Origin: Spirochaetota bacterium
GTDB lineage: Bacteria > Spirochaetota > Spirochaetia > Sphaerochaetales > Sphaerochaetaceae
DNA length: 22,876 bases
Direction: 5' to 3'
Assembly (NCBI GenBank): GCA_023401595.1
Contig: JAEXDQ010000001.1
Coordinates: 1 to 22,876 of the forward strand
The first letter of the stretch is position 1. Each line of letters begins with the position of its first letter. This document shows, piece by piece, positions 14,140-21,906 of this stretch. Position numbers and translations under genes: made by a program. The notes below the pieces were generated by a model. The model made no database searches, was not told the DNA's origin, and worked only from the letters and a program-made list of their open reading frames with translations.

Positions 14140-16221
14140 ATGAGTGTAACCAGTACCGACTTGAGGAATCTAGCCATCGTGGGCCACAACGGTACCGGGA
14201 AAACCTCATTGTTGGAACAGATGCTGTTCTACAGTGGCGTTATTTCCCGGGCAGAGTCAATCGACAGCGGAAAGACGACCAGTGACTACACAGAAGAAGA
14301 AATCGCCCGTAAGATTTCCATCCACTCCTCCTTGGCTTCCATGACCTGGGACGGCAAAATACTCAATGCGATAGATACACCGGGAACCGCGGACTTCATC
14401 GGCGAAGCCATCTGCGGATTCCGTTCCTGCGAAGCGGCCCTGATGTTGGTAGACGCTCGCGATGGCGCGCAGATTGAAACGATCAAGCTGTGGCGCCGCC
14501 TAAACAACAGAAACAAACCACGTGCGGTATTCATCAACAAGATGGACCGGGAACGTGCTGATTATAAAACGGTTCTCACAGATTTGAAGGAAGAGTTCGA
14601 TTCATCGTTCGTTCCTGTCACCGTGCCCATGGGCGACGGGGAAAACTTCAAGGGCGTCATCAACCTGATCGAGAACCAGGCGTATTTCCTTGGAGCGGAC
14701 GGCAAAGAAACGGCAGGTCCCATCCCAGCCGACTACAACGACTATGTTGAAGAATACCGTCTGATCCTGATTGAATCCGCCGCGGAAGGCGCAGACGACC
14801 TGATTGAAAAATATTTCGAGGAAGGGACGTTGAACGCCGATGAAATCCGCAGAGGTCTCCGCGAGGGACTGAACGACAACCGTGTGGTACCGGTATTCTG
14901 TGGTAGTTCCGCGAAAGGCTCCGGCCTGATATCGCTGCTCAATTTCATCAAGAACAACTTCCCCAACCCCGACGGCAAGAAGGAGATGATCCTTGACGCC
15001 GAAGGTCAGCAACAGGATCTGACGATTTCCCAGGACGCGCCCGCCAGCGCTTATGTATTCAAGACGACCATCGACCAGTTCTCAGGGAAACTGAGTTTCA
15101 TCAAGGTCGCGGGAGGAACCATCACCGCGGACAGTGAGCTTTACAACCCGGGAATCTCCAAAAAGGAAAAAGCCGGCAAGTTGTACCGCGCCGTCGGCAA
15201 GAAGCTTGTGGAAGCCACGGCTTTGGTGGCGGGTGATATCGGCATCATAGCAAAAAGCAACATCACTTCCACGAACGCGACTCTGCTGGCCTCCGCGGAC
15301 ATGAAGTTCGTATTCAAGCCGCTCAACCTGCCCCAGCCCATCTACGCCTTGGCAATCAGCGCAAGCGACAAGAAGAGCGAAGACAAGATGAACGAGGCCC
15401 TTCACAAGGTGACTGAGGAGGATCTGACTTTCCGCGTCGCGTATAATGAAGAAACCAAAGAGAATACGGTTTCCGGCATGGGTGAACTGCATATCAACAT
15501 GATCCTTGACCGCATCAAGGAAAAACAGAAGATACAGATCAACACCAAGCTGCCCCGGATCGCATACCGCGAGACCATCACCAAGAAATCGGGAATCGCC
15601 GAGTACACGCACAAGAAGCAATCCGGCGGACATGGACAGTACGCCCGCGTCTTGATAGAAATCGAACCGGTCGAACGGGGCCTGTATTATACCTTCACCA
15701 ACGCGATCAAGGGCGGCTCTGTTTCAAAAGGGTATATTCCAGGTATTGAAAAAGGTCTGCACGAGGCGATGGAGGAAGGTTTCCTCGCAGGTTATCCGTT
15801 GGTCGATATCGGCGTGACCCTGATCGACGGTAAGGAACACCCGGTTGATTCTTCGGAAATGGCGTTCAAGCTCGCGGCGAAGGGAGCAATGAGGGCGGCG
15901 CTTGAAAAATCAGGCGCGGTACTTCTTGAACCGTATGTGAAGCTGTTCGTCTATGTCGAGAACGACTATCTGGGCGATATCCTGTCGGACCTCTCCGGCA
16001 AACGGGGTCGGGTACTCGGACAGGACGACATGGGACATATCCAGAAAGTCAAGGCGGAAGTGCCTCAAGCGGAGCTTCTCAACTATGCCATCGAGCTGAA
16101 ATCGATGACCAGCGGCACCGGTTCCTATGAATTGGAATTCGACCACTATGAGACGCTCAACGGCAAGCTCGCCGACGACGTCATCAAGGCTGCGAAGGCC
16201 GCTCAGGAAGCCGACCAATAG
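14140..16221 (+). CDS. EF-G-like translational GTPase (FusA2/EF-G-II family)
   Basis: 693 residues. GTPase motifs are GHNGTGKT (15-22), DTPG (79-82) and NKMD (133-136). The G domain is of the EF-G-like class: the first motif reads GHNGTGKTSL instead of AHIDAGKT, switch I is changed to ARKISI, and the residue after DTPG, the catalytic His of EF-G and EF-Tu, is Thr (DTPGTADF). Domain IV keeps the tip motif KKQSGGHGQYARV (about 491-503), unlike the EF-G at 11007. Domain V is complete (EPYVKLFVYVENDYLGDIL). Family members bind ribosomes, but a general function is not established; they are not the main translocase. AAGGAGG six bases before the ATG fixes the start. It is a single-gene unit between its own promoter and terminator. 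Confidence 0.9.
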   Translation: MSVTSTDLRNLAIVGHNGTGKTSLLEQMLFYSGVISRAESIDSGKTTSDYTEEEIARKISIHSSLASMTWDGKILNAIDTPGTADFIGEAICGFRSCEAALMLVDARDGAQIETIKLWRRLNNRNKPRAVFINKMDRERADYKTVLTDLKEEFDSSFVPVTVPMGDGENFKGVINLIENQAYFLGADGKETAGPIPADYNDYVEEYRLILIESAAEGADDLIEKYFEEGTLNADEIRRGLREGLNDNRVVPVFCGSSAKGSGLISLLNFIKNNFPNPDGKKEMILDAEGQQQDLTISQDAPASAYVFKTTIDQFSGKLSFIKVAGGTITADSELYNPGISKKEKAGKLYRAVGKKLVEATALVAGDIGIIAKSNITSTNATLLASADMKFVFKPLNLPQPIYALAISASDKKSEDKMNEALHKVTEEDLTFRVAYNEETKENTVSGMGELHINMILDRIKEKQKIQINTKLPRIAYRETITKKSGIAEYTHKKQSGGHGQYARVLIEIEPVERGLYYTFTNAIKGGSVSKGYIPGIEKGLHEAMEEGFLAGYPLVDIGVTLIDGKEHPVDSSEMAFKLAAKGAMRAALEKSGAVLLEPYVKLFVYVENDYLGDILSDLSGKRGRVLGQDDMGHIQKVKAEVPQAELLNYAIELKSMTSGTGSYELEFDHYETLNGKLADDVIKAAKAAQEADQ

Positions 16222-16248
16222 GCAACGTAAAACGTCAGCAGACAGGAT

Positions 16249-16290
16249 GGCCGCCGGAAAATCCGAAAGGATGGAACGGCGGTCTTTTTT
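16249..16290 (+). terminator. Terminator of the EF-G-like gene
   Basis: GGCCGCCG (16249-16256) pairs with CGGCGGTC (16277-16284) with one G-T pair. The loop holds a second stem ATCC-GAAA-GGAT with a GNRA tetraloop. Six T follow directly. Confidence 0.93.
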
Positions 16291-16311
16291 GTCTATCAGC
16301 CCCAAGCGGGA

Positions 16312-16337
16312 GTCCCGCGCAGGCCCGAAGGCGGGAC
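16312..16337 (-). terminator. Hairpin just past the trmB stop codon
   Basis: GTCCCGC (16312-16318) and GCGGGAC (16331-16337) form a 7-bp GC-rich stem one base beyond the minus-strand stop of trmB. No T run follows on the minus strand, so termination is uncertain; it may protect the 3' end of the mRNA. Confidence 0.4.
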
Positions 16338-16338
16338 G

Positions 16339-17076
16339 TCACACCTTCTCCGCCCATACCTCGTTGATTTCATAGTCCTTGGCAAGGCCCTTCTGTTCGA
16401 ACTTGGTAGTAGGACGCCATGGGCGAGGCGTGGCGAAGCCGCCATAGGGATTGTGAAGTCCCGGTACTTGGGCGAAGACTTCAAGCATCTGGTCCGCGTA
16501 TTCCTTCCAGTCGGTCACACAGTAGACATATCCTCCGCGAGCGAGCTTAGCACACATCAGCTCGGCAAGAGGAACCTGTACAAGCCGCCTTTTCTGGTGC
16601 CGTTTCTTGGGCCACGGGTCGGGAAAGAAAATGTGGAAACCTGCTACGGAACCATCGGCGACCATGTCCTTCAGCACCTGGACCGCATCGAAGCGCATCA
16701 CCCTGACGTTCGACAGGGGGCGCGTTCCGCATTCATGCAGCAGCTTGGCCACCCCCGACAGGAACACCTCGATACCCAGATAGTTATATTGCCGGCGATC
16801 CTGCGCGATGCGGGCGGTACTGTCGCCCATTCCAAATCCAATTTCGATGATGACGGGATTGTCGTTGCCGAACACGGCTTTCCAATCAAGTCTTTCATTC
16901 CGGTAAGGGATTCCGTATATCGGATAGAAATTCCTCAGCGCGTCGATCTGGAACGCATGGAGATGACTGCCGCGCAAGACATAGCTTTTGATTTCGCGCC
17001 GCTCATCCGAAGGACGGTTCTCCACTCTCCCTAATTCGGGAATATCGTCAAATACATCCGTCTGTCGTTCTCTCAT
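16339..17076 (-). CDS. trmB: tRNA (guanine-N7-)-methyltransferase TrmB
   Basis: 245 residues. It methylates N7 of G46 in the variable loop of tRNAs using S-adenosylmethionine. Landmarks are IEIGFGMGDS (SAM-binding glycine loop, about 76-85), GIEVF (SAM ribose acid residue), the signature FPDPWPKKRHQKRR (about 150-163) and RPTTKFEQKG near the end, which lines the guanine pocket. All family motifs are present. The N-terminal 50 residues are charged and variable, as usual. GGAG stands eight bases before the ATG. It lies 94 bases downstream of mfd on the same strand, without a clear promoter of its own, so co-transcription with mfd is likely. Confidence 0.95.
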   Translation of the reverse strand: MRERQTDVFDDIPELGRVENRPSDERREIKSYVLRGSHLHAFQIDALRNFYPIYGIPYRNERLDWKAVFGNDNPVIIEIGFGMGDSTARIAQDRRQYNYLGIEVFLSGVAKLLHECGTRPLSNVRVMRFDAVQVLKDMVADGSVAGFHIFFPDPWPKKRHQKRRLVQVPLAELMCAKLARGGYVYCVTDWKEYADQMLEVFAQVPGLHNPYGGFATPRPWRPTTKFEQKGLAKDYEINEVWAEKV

Positions 17077-17110
17077 CGTATACGCTCCAAATCATGCAAT
17101 GTCGAATCAC

Positions 17111-17165
17111 GGCGCGAGGTATCGAACCGATTCCCGCGCCCCCGGGCGATGGTCGGACATGTCCG
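17111..17165 (-). other. Intercistronic hairpins between mfd and trmB
   Basis: GGCGCG (17111-17116) pairs with CGCGCC (17135-17140) and the stem continues after a bulge and a mismatch through GG/CC and ATCG/CGAT to a three-base loop. A perfect 12-base palindrome CGGACATGTCCG lies at 17154-17165, just past the mfd stop. No T run follows on the minus strand, so RNA processing or partial attenuation inside an operon is more likely than full termination. Confidence 0.45.
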
Positions 17166-17170
17166 GGACG

Positions 17171-20100
17171 CTACGCCAGGCGCTGCAGTTTTTCCAATAT
17201 GAACAATGCCTTGTCCTTCAGAGAAACGGCGTCGGTACGCATCTCCATGAAATTCATCCGCTTGGCGTCTATCCTGACCTTGCCTCCCGACAGCCTGATC
17301 AATTCAATCACCCTGTCGATCGACAGGCTGGCGAGACGGGAGAACTCAATCGTCACGACGCCGTTGCGCTCCGCCAGATGATAGATCGACAGCTTGCGGC
17401 AGATAATCTTGAGCTCGGCGATATAGAGGAGGTTCGCGACCTCCTCCGGCATCTGCCCGAACCGGTCCTCGAGTTCGGCGGTGAGAGACTGCAGCTGTTC
17501 CTCATCCTGAATGGACGATATTTTTTTATAGACCTCGAACTTGACCGAAGGAGCCTTGATGTATGTGTCTGGAATGAACCCGCTGTAGTCCAGCTCAAGG
17601 AACACTTCCTTCTGGCTTTCGGCGTCCCCGCTTTTCTGCAGGTCGGCGATGGTCTCGTCCAATATCCGCAAGTACATGTCCAGTCCGACAGACGACATCT
17701 GCCCGCTCTGCTCACGCCCCAGCAGATTGCCCGTCCCCCGTATCTCCATGTCCTTCATGGCGACTTTGAATCCCGCTCCGAGTTCGGTATGCTCGCTGAT
17801 CACCTTCAGCCGCTTGACGGCGAGCTCGCTCAACGCGGTGGCTTCGGGATAGAACAGATAGGCGTACGCTTCCTTGTCGCTACGCCCTACCCGTCCACGC
17901 AGCTGGTACAGCTGGCTCACTCCATATATGTCGGCCCGGTCGATGATGATCGTGTTCACGTTGGGAATGTCGATACCGTTCTCAATGATCGTCGTCGCGA
18001 CAAGCACCTGAATGCCCTCGTGGACGAATCTTCGCATCGTATCTTCCAGCTCGGCGCTATCCATCTGTCCATGGGCGCTTTCTATGATCAGTTCCGGCAT
18101 CCTGCGTTGCAGGCTGACGACGACTTCGTCCAACGTCTCGATCCTGTTGTGCAGATAGAACACCTGCCCTCCACGGGCGACCTCGAACCGGATGGCCCGT
18201 TCGACCATGTCCTCGTCGAAATGCTGTATGACCGTCCTGATCGGTCTTCTGGCGATCGGCGGCGTCGTGAGCAGCGACATGTCGCGGATCTTGAGCAACG
18301 ACATATAGAGGGTGCGGGGTATCGGCGTCGCCGACAGGGAAAGCGAATCGACCGAGGTGCGCAGCTCCTTGATCTTCTCCTTGTCCTTGACCCCGAACCT
18401 CTGTTCCTCATCGACGATCAACAGTCCGAGATCGTTGTAGGCCACATCCTTCTGGAGAATCCTGTGCGTCCCGAACAATATATCTACGCCGCCGGACGCA
18501 AGCAGCTTCAAGGTCTTCGTCTGTTCTTTCTTAGGTACGATACGGGACAGCTGCGCGGCCTTGACGGGAAAATCCCCGAGCCGTTTGAGAAAATTGGAAT
18601 AATGCTGTTCGGCGAGAATCGTCGTAGGGGCGAGGAATGCCACCTGCTTGCCGCTCATCACCGCCTTGAACGCGGCACGAAAGGCGATTTCCGTCTTTCC
18701 ATAGCCGACGTCGCCGCAAACGAGCCTGTCCATGACGATCGGGCTCTCCATGTCCTGCTTGATTTCATCGATGCAGGTCAGCTGGTCCTCAGTCTCGTCG
18801 AACGGAAAGGACGCCTCGAACTGCAGCTGCCAGTCGGTGTCCTTGGCAAACGGATAGCCCATGGTGTTCTTTCGCCGGGCATAGAGCTTGATCAGCCGGC
18901 CAGCCAGCTCCTCCGCGGACTTGCGGGCTTTGGCTTTCTTGTTCTCCCACCCTTGGCCCCCAAGCTTGTCGAGTTTCGGGACGCCGCCTTCGCTACCGAT
19001 GTAACGTTGGATCAGGTTAGCCTGTTCAATCGGCACGTACAGATGCTCGTCGCCGGCGTAAAGGATCTTGATGTAGTCCCGTTCCTTGTCCCCCATCTTG
19101 ACCCGGTCGATCTTGACGAACCGGCCGATGCCGTAGTTCACATGGACGACATAGTCGCCTTCCTTCAGATCGACGAACGAATCAAGGGGGCTGGACTGGA
19201 CATGGTGCAGCGTCTTGACGACCTGCTTCCTCCGTCCGAATATCTCATGGTCGCAGACGGCGATCACCTTGAGGGAGGATATGGCGAAACCGCCGGATAT
19301 TTCACGTTCCACATATTCGATGTCGGGAAACTGCTGCAACATCTGGGCCAATCGTTTGTGCTGAAGCTCCGTACCGGTGAAGATCGTTATCTTCCAACCG
19401 TTCGCCGTCAGCTGCCCCAGTTCTTCGCGCAGCATCGTGAAGTTGCCGAAATACGACCGTGGGCCTTCAATATCGAACCGGAAGCTATCATGTCTTTGGC
19501 GGGCGATGTCGATGATGGTGACGCTCCGGTTCCACCGTTCCTTGAAGGAAAGATAATCGAACAGGATTTCCTGTGGTTTCGCGGCGTTCCTGTCAGCCTG
19601 GAACGCCGTCCGGTACAGGGCTTTCGCCTCGACTTCCAGAGAGTGGAAGGAGGTCTCCAGGCGTTCGTCCCCTATGAAAAAGAAATAGTCGTTCTTGTCG
19701 ATGTACGGCTCGATCGAACCGAGTGTCACTTCGTTCTGTTCGCCGAGGATGCTGATCTTGACCCGTCCGAGGCTCTTGATCGTCTCCTGGCTGATCGGAT
19801 CGTACAGGCAGATACGGTCGATCCGGTCCCAGTCGGCGTAGATCCGAACAGGAAATTCCTGTTCATGGGGAAAGACGTCGATTACTTCGCCTCTGATGGA
19901 GAATTCTCCGGGAGTACCGGTACTTGGGGAACGGAAATATCCGCCTTCTGACAGTCGTTCGGCAATCGAAGACGGGTCGAAAGAAGCGTTGACCACAAGC
20001 TCCAATGAGGAATCTGCTATCGCCTTGGGGGAAACGACAGGAGATACGAACGCCCTGAGATGGGTGACGATGACGCCCTGCCGGGCTTCATATACTGTAG

Positions 20101-20500
20101 CGAGCCTGTGCATCTGTTCGTATTCGCGTTGACTGCCTTCCCACGGGCTGTACAATGTCTTGCCGCTGGAAGGTATATAGTAGAAGGGCGTATCCTCGGG
20201 CAGCCCCTGGATCTGCGCGTTCCTGCTCGCTTTCTCCGTCTTGGAGGTCTTTGAACCTCCCCCGGCGACAAGTCCGCCGTCCTTCATCACCTGCAGTGCT
20301 GAGTCTTCCGTTGAACAGACCGCCCACACCCTACCCGCGGACTTTCTGGCGAACAGACGCAGGCTCTCCGCCAGAGGATAGCCATCCAAGCCTTCCACGG
20401 ATAACGGAACGCGGCCGTCCTTGCAATAGCTCTTGTAAGCATCGCTGTTTTTGATATACGATTGAACTGATGTGGCGATTTGTGTCTGCATAAGCGCCAT
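17171..20500 (-). CDS. mfd: Transcription-repair coupling factor Mfd
   Basis: 1109 residues, near the usual 1100-1150. It removes stalled RNA polymerase at DNA lesions by ATP-driven translocation and recruits UvrA. Order of parts: UvrB-like region (about 40-330, with GEFSIRGEVIDVFP at 198-211), CarD-like RNA-polymerase-interaction domain (about 446-515, DLKEGDYVVHVNYGIGRF), and the RecG-like helicase motor with Walker A GDVGYGKTE (596-604), DEEQRFG (697-703) and SATPIPRT (723-730). The translocation motif region IRGTGNLLGREQSG and a C-terminal regulatory domain follow. All motor motifs are intact. The start at 20500 gives MALMQTQ; the ribosome site (AGGG very close) is weak, and a second ATG three codons later is possible. 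It is divergent from the IMPase-family gene across only 34 bases. Confidence 0.97.
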   Translation of the reverse strand: MALMQTQIATSVQSYIKNSDAYKSYCKDGRVPLSVEGLDGYPLAESLRLFARKSAGRVWAVCSTEDSALQVMKDGGLVAGGGSKTSKTEKASRNAQIQGLPEDTPFYYIPSSGKTLYSPWEGSQREYEQMHRLATVYEARQGVIVTHLRAFVSPVVSPKAIADSSLELVVNASFDPSSIAERLSEGGYFRSPSTGTPGEFSIRGEVIDVFPHEQEFPVRIYADWDRIDRICLYDPISQETIKSLGRVKISILGEQNEVTLGSIEPYIDKNDYFFFIGDERLETSFHSLEVEAKALYRTAFQADRNAAKPQEILFDYLSFKERWNRSVTIIDIARQRHDSFRFDIEGPRSYFGNFTMLREELGQLTANGWKITIFTGTELQHKRLAQMLQQFPDIEYVEREISGGFAISSLKVIAVCDHEIFGRRKQVVKTLHHVQSSPLDSFVDLKEGDYVVHVNYGIGRFVKIDRVKMGDKERDYIKILYAGDEHLYVPIEQANLIQRYIGSEGGVPKLDKLGGQGWENKKAKARKSAEELAGRLIKLYARRKNTMGYPFAKDTDWQLQFEASFPFDETEDQLTCIDEIKQDMESPIVMDRLVCGDVGYGKTEIAFRAAFKAVMSGKQVAFLAPTTILAEQHYSNFLKRLGDFPVKAAQLSRIVPKKEQTKTLKLLASGGVDILFGTHRILQKDVAYNDLGLLIVDEEQRFGVKDKEKIKELRTSVDSLSLSATPIPRTLYMSLLKIRDMSLLTTPPIARRPIRTVIQHFDEDMVERAIRFEVARGGQVFYLHNRIETLDEVVVSLQRRMPELIIESAHGQMDSAELEDTMRRFVHEGIQVLVATTIIENGIDIPNVNTIIIDRADIYGVSQLYQLRGRVGRSDKEAYAYLFYPEATALSELAVKRLKVISEHTELGAGFKVAMKDMEIRGTGNLLGREQSGQMSSVGLDMYLRILDETIADLQKSGDAESQKEVFLELDYSGFIPDTYIKAPSVKFEVYKKISSIQDEEQLQSLTAELEDRFGQMPEEVANLLYIAELKIICRKLSIYHLAERNGVVTIEFSRLASLSIDRVIELIRLSGGKVRIDAKRMNFMEMRTDAVSLKDKALFILEKLQRLA

Positions 20501-20534
20501 AACCCTATCACATCAACAAGAAGGTTTGCAAGCA

Positions 20535-21362
20535 ATGGGCATCTCTTTGGACAAGGCAAAGTTGAATATATTGGCCGATGAAGTACGTGCCTGCGGCGTA
20601 TATGCCCGACAGGTGCAACAGAATATCCACCGCGACTACAAATCCGACGGCACGGTCATAACGGAAACCGATCTTGAGGTGTCCAGACGGATACTCGATT
20701 TGGTGGGCAGGTTGTTCCCAGACGCGAACATCATCAGCGAAGAGACGTTGACCCCTTGGCGGGACGATGCTCCTTGTACTTTCGTGCTGGATCCGATCGA
20801 CGGTACGGATGTCTACAGCCAAGGCCTGCCTTCCTGGGCGGTCGCTCTTGGTATACTCGACTCCACGCGGACTCCGGTCGGGGCGATGATCGACGCCCCC
20901 CGTTGGGGCGTCGGTTGCGATGAGTTGTTCGTCCGTCTGGATCCTGGCGCGGAACATACGCTGGTCAACGGCCGTCCGCTGGTGTTGCGGGGCGACAAAG
21001 ATACGCCGACCCAGGTAACGATGGGGACCAGCGGGCAGCAACATGTCGATTTCTCCCGGTTTCACGGCAAGGTCAGAACCTTCGGCAGCAGTATCATCCA
21101 CCTGCTCGCGCCAGTGATCTATCCGCATTTCGAGGCGTGCGTCAACCAACCCTGCTACGTGTGGGACGTAGCTTCGGCCCATGCGGTACTGCTCCATGAA
21201 GGTATGCTGATGGAGTACGTCGATGGAAGCCCTTTCGTCTATGATGATGATTTCGTACTCAACCGCAGACAGTTCAAGATGCCCGTCTATGCGGGAACCC
21301 GAGGGTGCATAGACTACCTGCAAAAGAACCTACCTGTTAGGGTCAACTTAGGGTCAACTTAG
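20535..21362 (+). CDS. Inositol-monophosphatase-family phosphatase
   Basis: 275 residues. The Mg2+- or Li+-type phosphatase fold is marked by SDGTVITETD (38-46, first metal-site loop), ISEET (67-71, metal-binding Glu), DPIDGTDVYSQG (86-97, the DPIDGT signature with metal ligands Asp86 and Asp89) and WDVASAHAVLLHEG (210-223, with Asp211). All catalytic acids are present. Substrates in the family range from inositol phosphates to 3'-phosphoadenosine phosphates and sugar bisphosphates; sequence alone does not decide. The ATG at 20535 has AAGAAGG 10 bases upstream; an earlier in-frame ATG at 20472 would overlap the mfd coding start. A weak promoter (TTGTAA 20433-20438, TACGAT 20457-20462) would lie inside mfd. 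The last seven residues (RVNLGST) are encoded by the 11-bp repeat array, so its C-terminus has been rewritten. Confidence 0.88.
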   Translation: MGISLDKAKLNILADEVRACGVYARQVQQNIHRDYKSDGTVITETDLEVSRRILDLVGRLFPDANIISEETLTPWRDDAPCTFVLDPIDGTDVYSQGLPSWAVALGILDSTRTPVGAMIDAPRWGVGCDELFVRLDPGAEHTLVNGRPLVLRGDKDTPTQVTMGTSGQQHVDFSRFHGKVRTFGSSIIHLLAPVIYPHFEACVNQPCYVWDVASAHAVLLHEGMLMEYVDGSPFVYDDDFVLNRRQFKMPVYAGTRGCIDYLQKNLPVRVNLGST

Positions 21363-21416
21363 GCTCAACTTAGGCTCAACTTAGGCTCAACTTAGGCTCA
21401 CTCTAGGGTCATGATC
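21340..21416 (+). repeat. Second tandem array of 11-bp units
   Basis: Seven units in exact 11-base phase: GGGTCAACTTA twice, GGCTCAACTTA three times, then two decayed units GGCTCACTCTA and GGGTCATGATC. The stop codon of the IMPase-family gene lies in the second and third units, and the array reaches the left end of the IS3 element. Its period equals that of the array at 10655. Read in reverse complement the unit holds GTTGAC or GTTGAG, close to the GTTGTC of the first array. Confidence 0.92.
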
Positions 21417-21480
21417 TGCCCCCGATTTAAGTAACACTTTTTTCTCCACTGATGCCGAGAAGGTAACAGAAGGAGAGAAG

Positions 21481-21906
21481 ATGAAGTACAAAATCAGAAG
21501 TGAGGCAGAAAAGAATACTGCCGTTCAGTATGCTCTTAAAAGCGGAAAATCCATTAGGCAAGTTTCCCTCGAGATGGGAATTGCTTTTAGTTCTTTAAAA
21601 AACTGGATTCACAAAGAAAGAATGAAAACAGACTCGGAGTATGCTAAACTCATGAAAGAAAGGGAAAGCAAGAAGCTCAGAGCCGAGGATCCTTTTCCTG
21701 ATGGAGTACTCATGGCAGCAAAGACAAACCCCGAAGAACTGGCAAGAGAGAATAAAGACCTGCGCAGGAAGATAGCTTATCAAGAAGATAAGATCGCATA
21801 CCTGGAAACATTGTATAAGCTTATCGGGGCTGATCCTGATAAAATCGATAAAAAAAAAGAATCAAGGCCATCCGGATACTCGTCGAAGGAGGAAGGAAAA
21901 ACGTAA
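21481..21906 (+). CDS. IS3-family transposase OrfA
   Basis: 141 residues. The N-terminal part (about 8-50) is a helix-turn-helix of the transposase-8 type (KNTAVQYALKSGKSIRQVSL, then GIAFSSLKNWIHKE) that binds the terminal repeats. Residues 84-115 (ELARENKDLRRKIAYQEDKI and on) form a leucine-zipper-like coiled coil for pairing with OrfAB. GGAGAG stands six bases before the ATG. The frame ends at TAA 21904-21906, 55 bases beyond the start of the orfB frame. Codon use is more AT-rich than the chromosomal genes nearby, as expected for a mobile gene. Confidence 0.9.
   Translation: MKYKIRSEAEKNTAVQYALKSGKSIRQVSLEMGIAFSSLKNWIHKERMKTDSEYAKLMKERESKKLRAEDPFPDGVLMAAKTNPEELARENKDLRRKIAYQEDKIAYLETLYKLIGADPDKIDKKKESRPSGYSSKEEGKT
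21850..21859 (+). promoter_or_regulatory. Slippery A9G site for -1 frameshifting between orfA and orfB
   Basis: Nine A followed by G. In the orfA frame this reads AAA AAA AAA GAA. Slipping back one base gives AGA next and enters the orfB frame, which is open from 21852 (its preceding codon, 21849-21851, is TAA). This is the usual IS3 arrangement producing the OrfAB transposase. Confidence 0.8.

Noticed and set aside
17111..17140. Possible tRNA fragment between mfd and trmB because of GGTTCGAT on the minus strand
   Set aside because: The T-stem does not pair correctly and there is no acceptor, D or anticodon arm. It is better explained as a simple hairpin.
16988..19951. Plus-strand open frame of 987 codons opposite trmB and mfd
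   Set aside because: It is a shadow of the strongly conserved mfd and trmB frames. High GC at codon third positions leaves the antisense frame free of stops; no domain and no proper start site.
21340..21416. CRISPR or plasmid iterons
   Set aside because: Units are contiguous and too short for CRISPR. There is no replication protein gene nearby, so an iteron origin is not supported.
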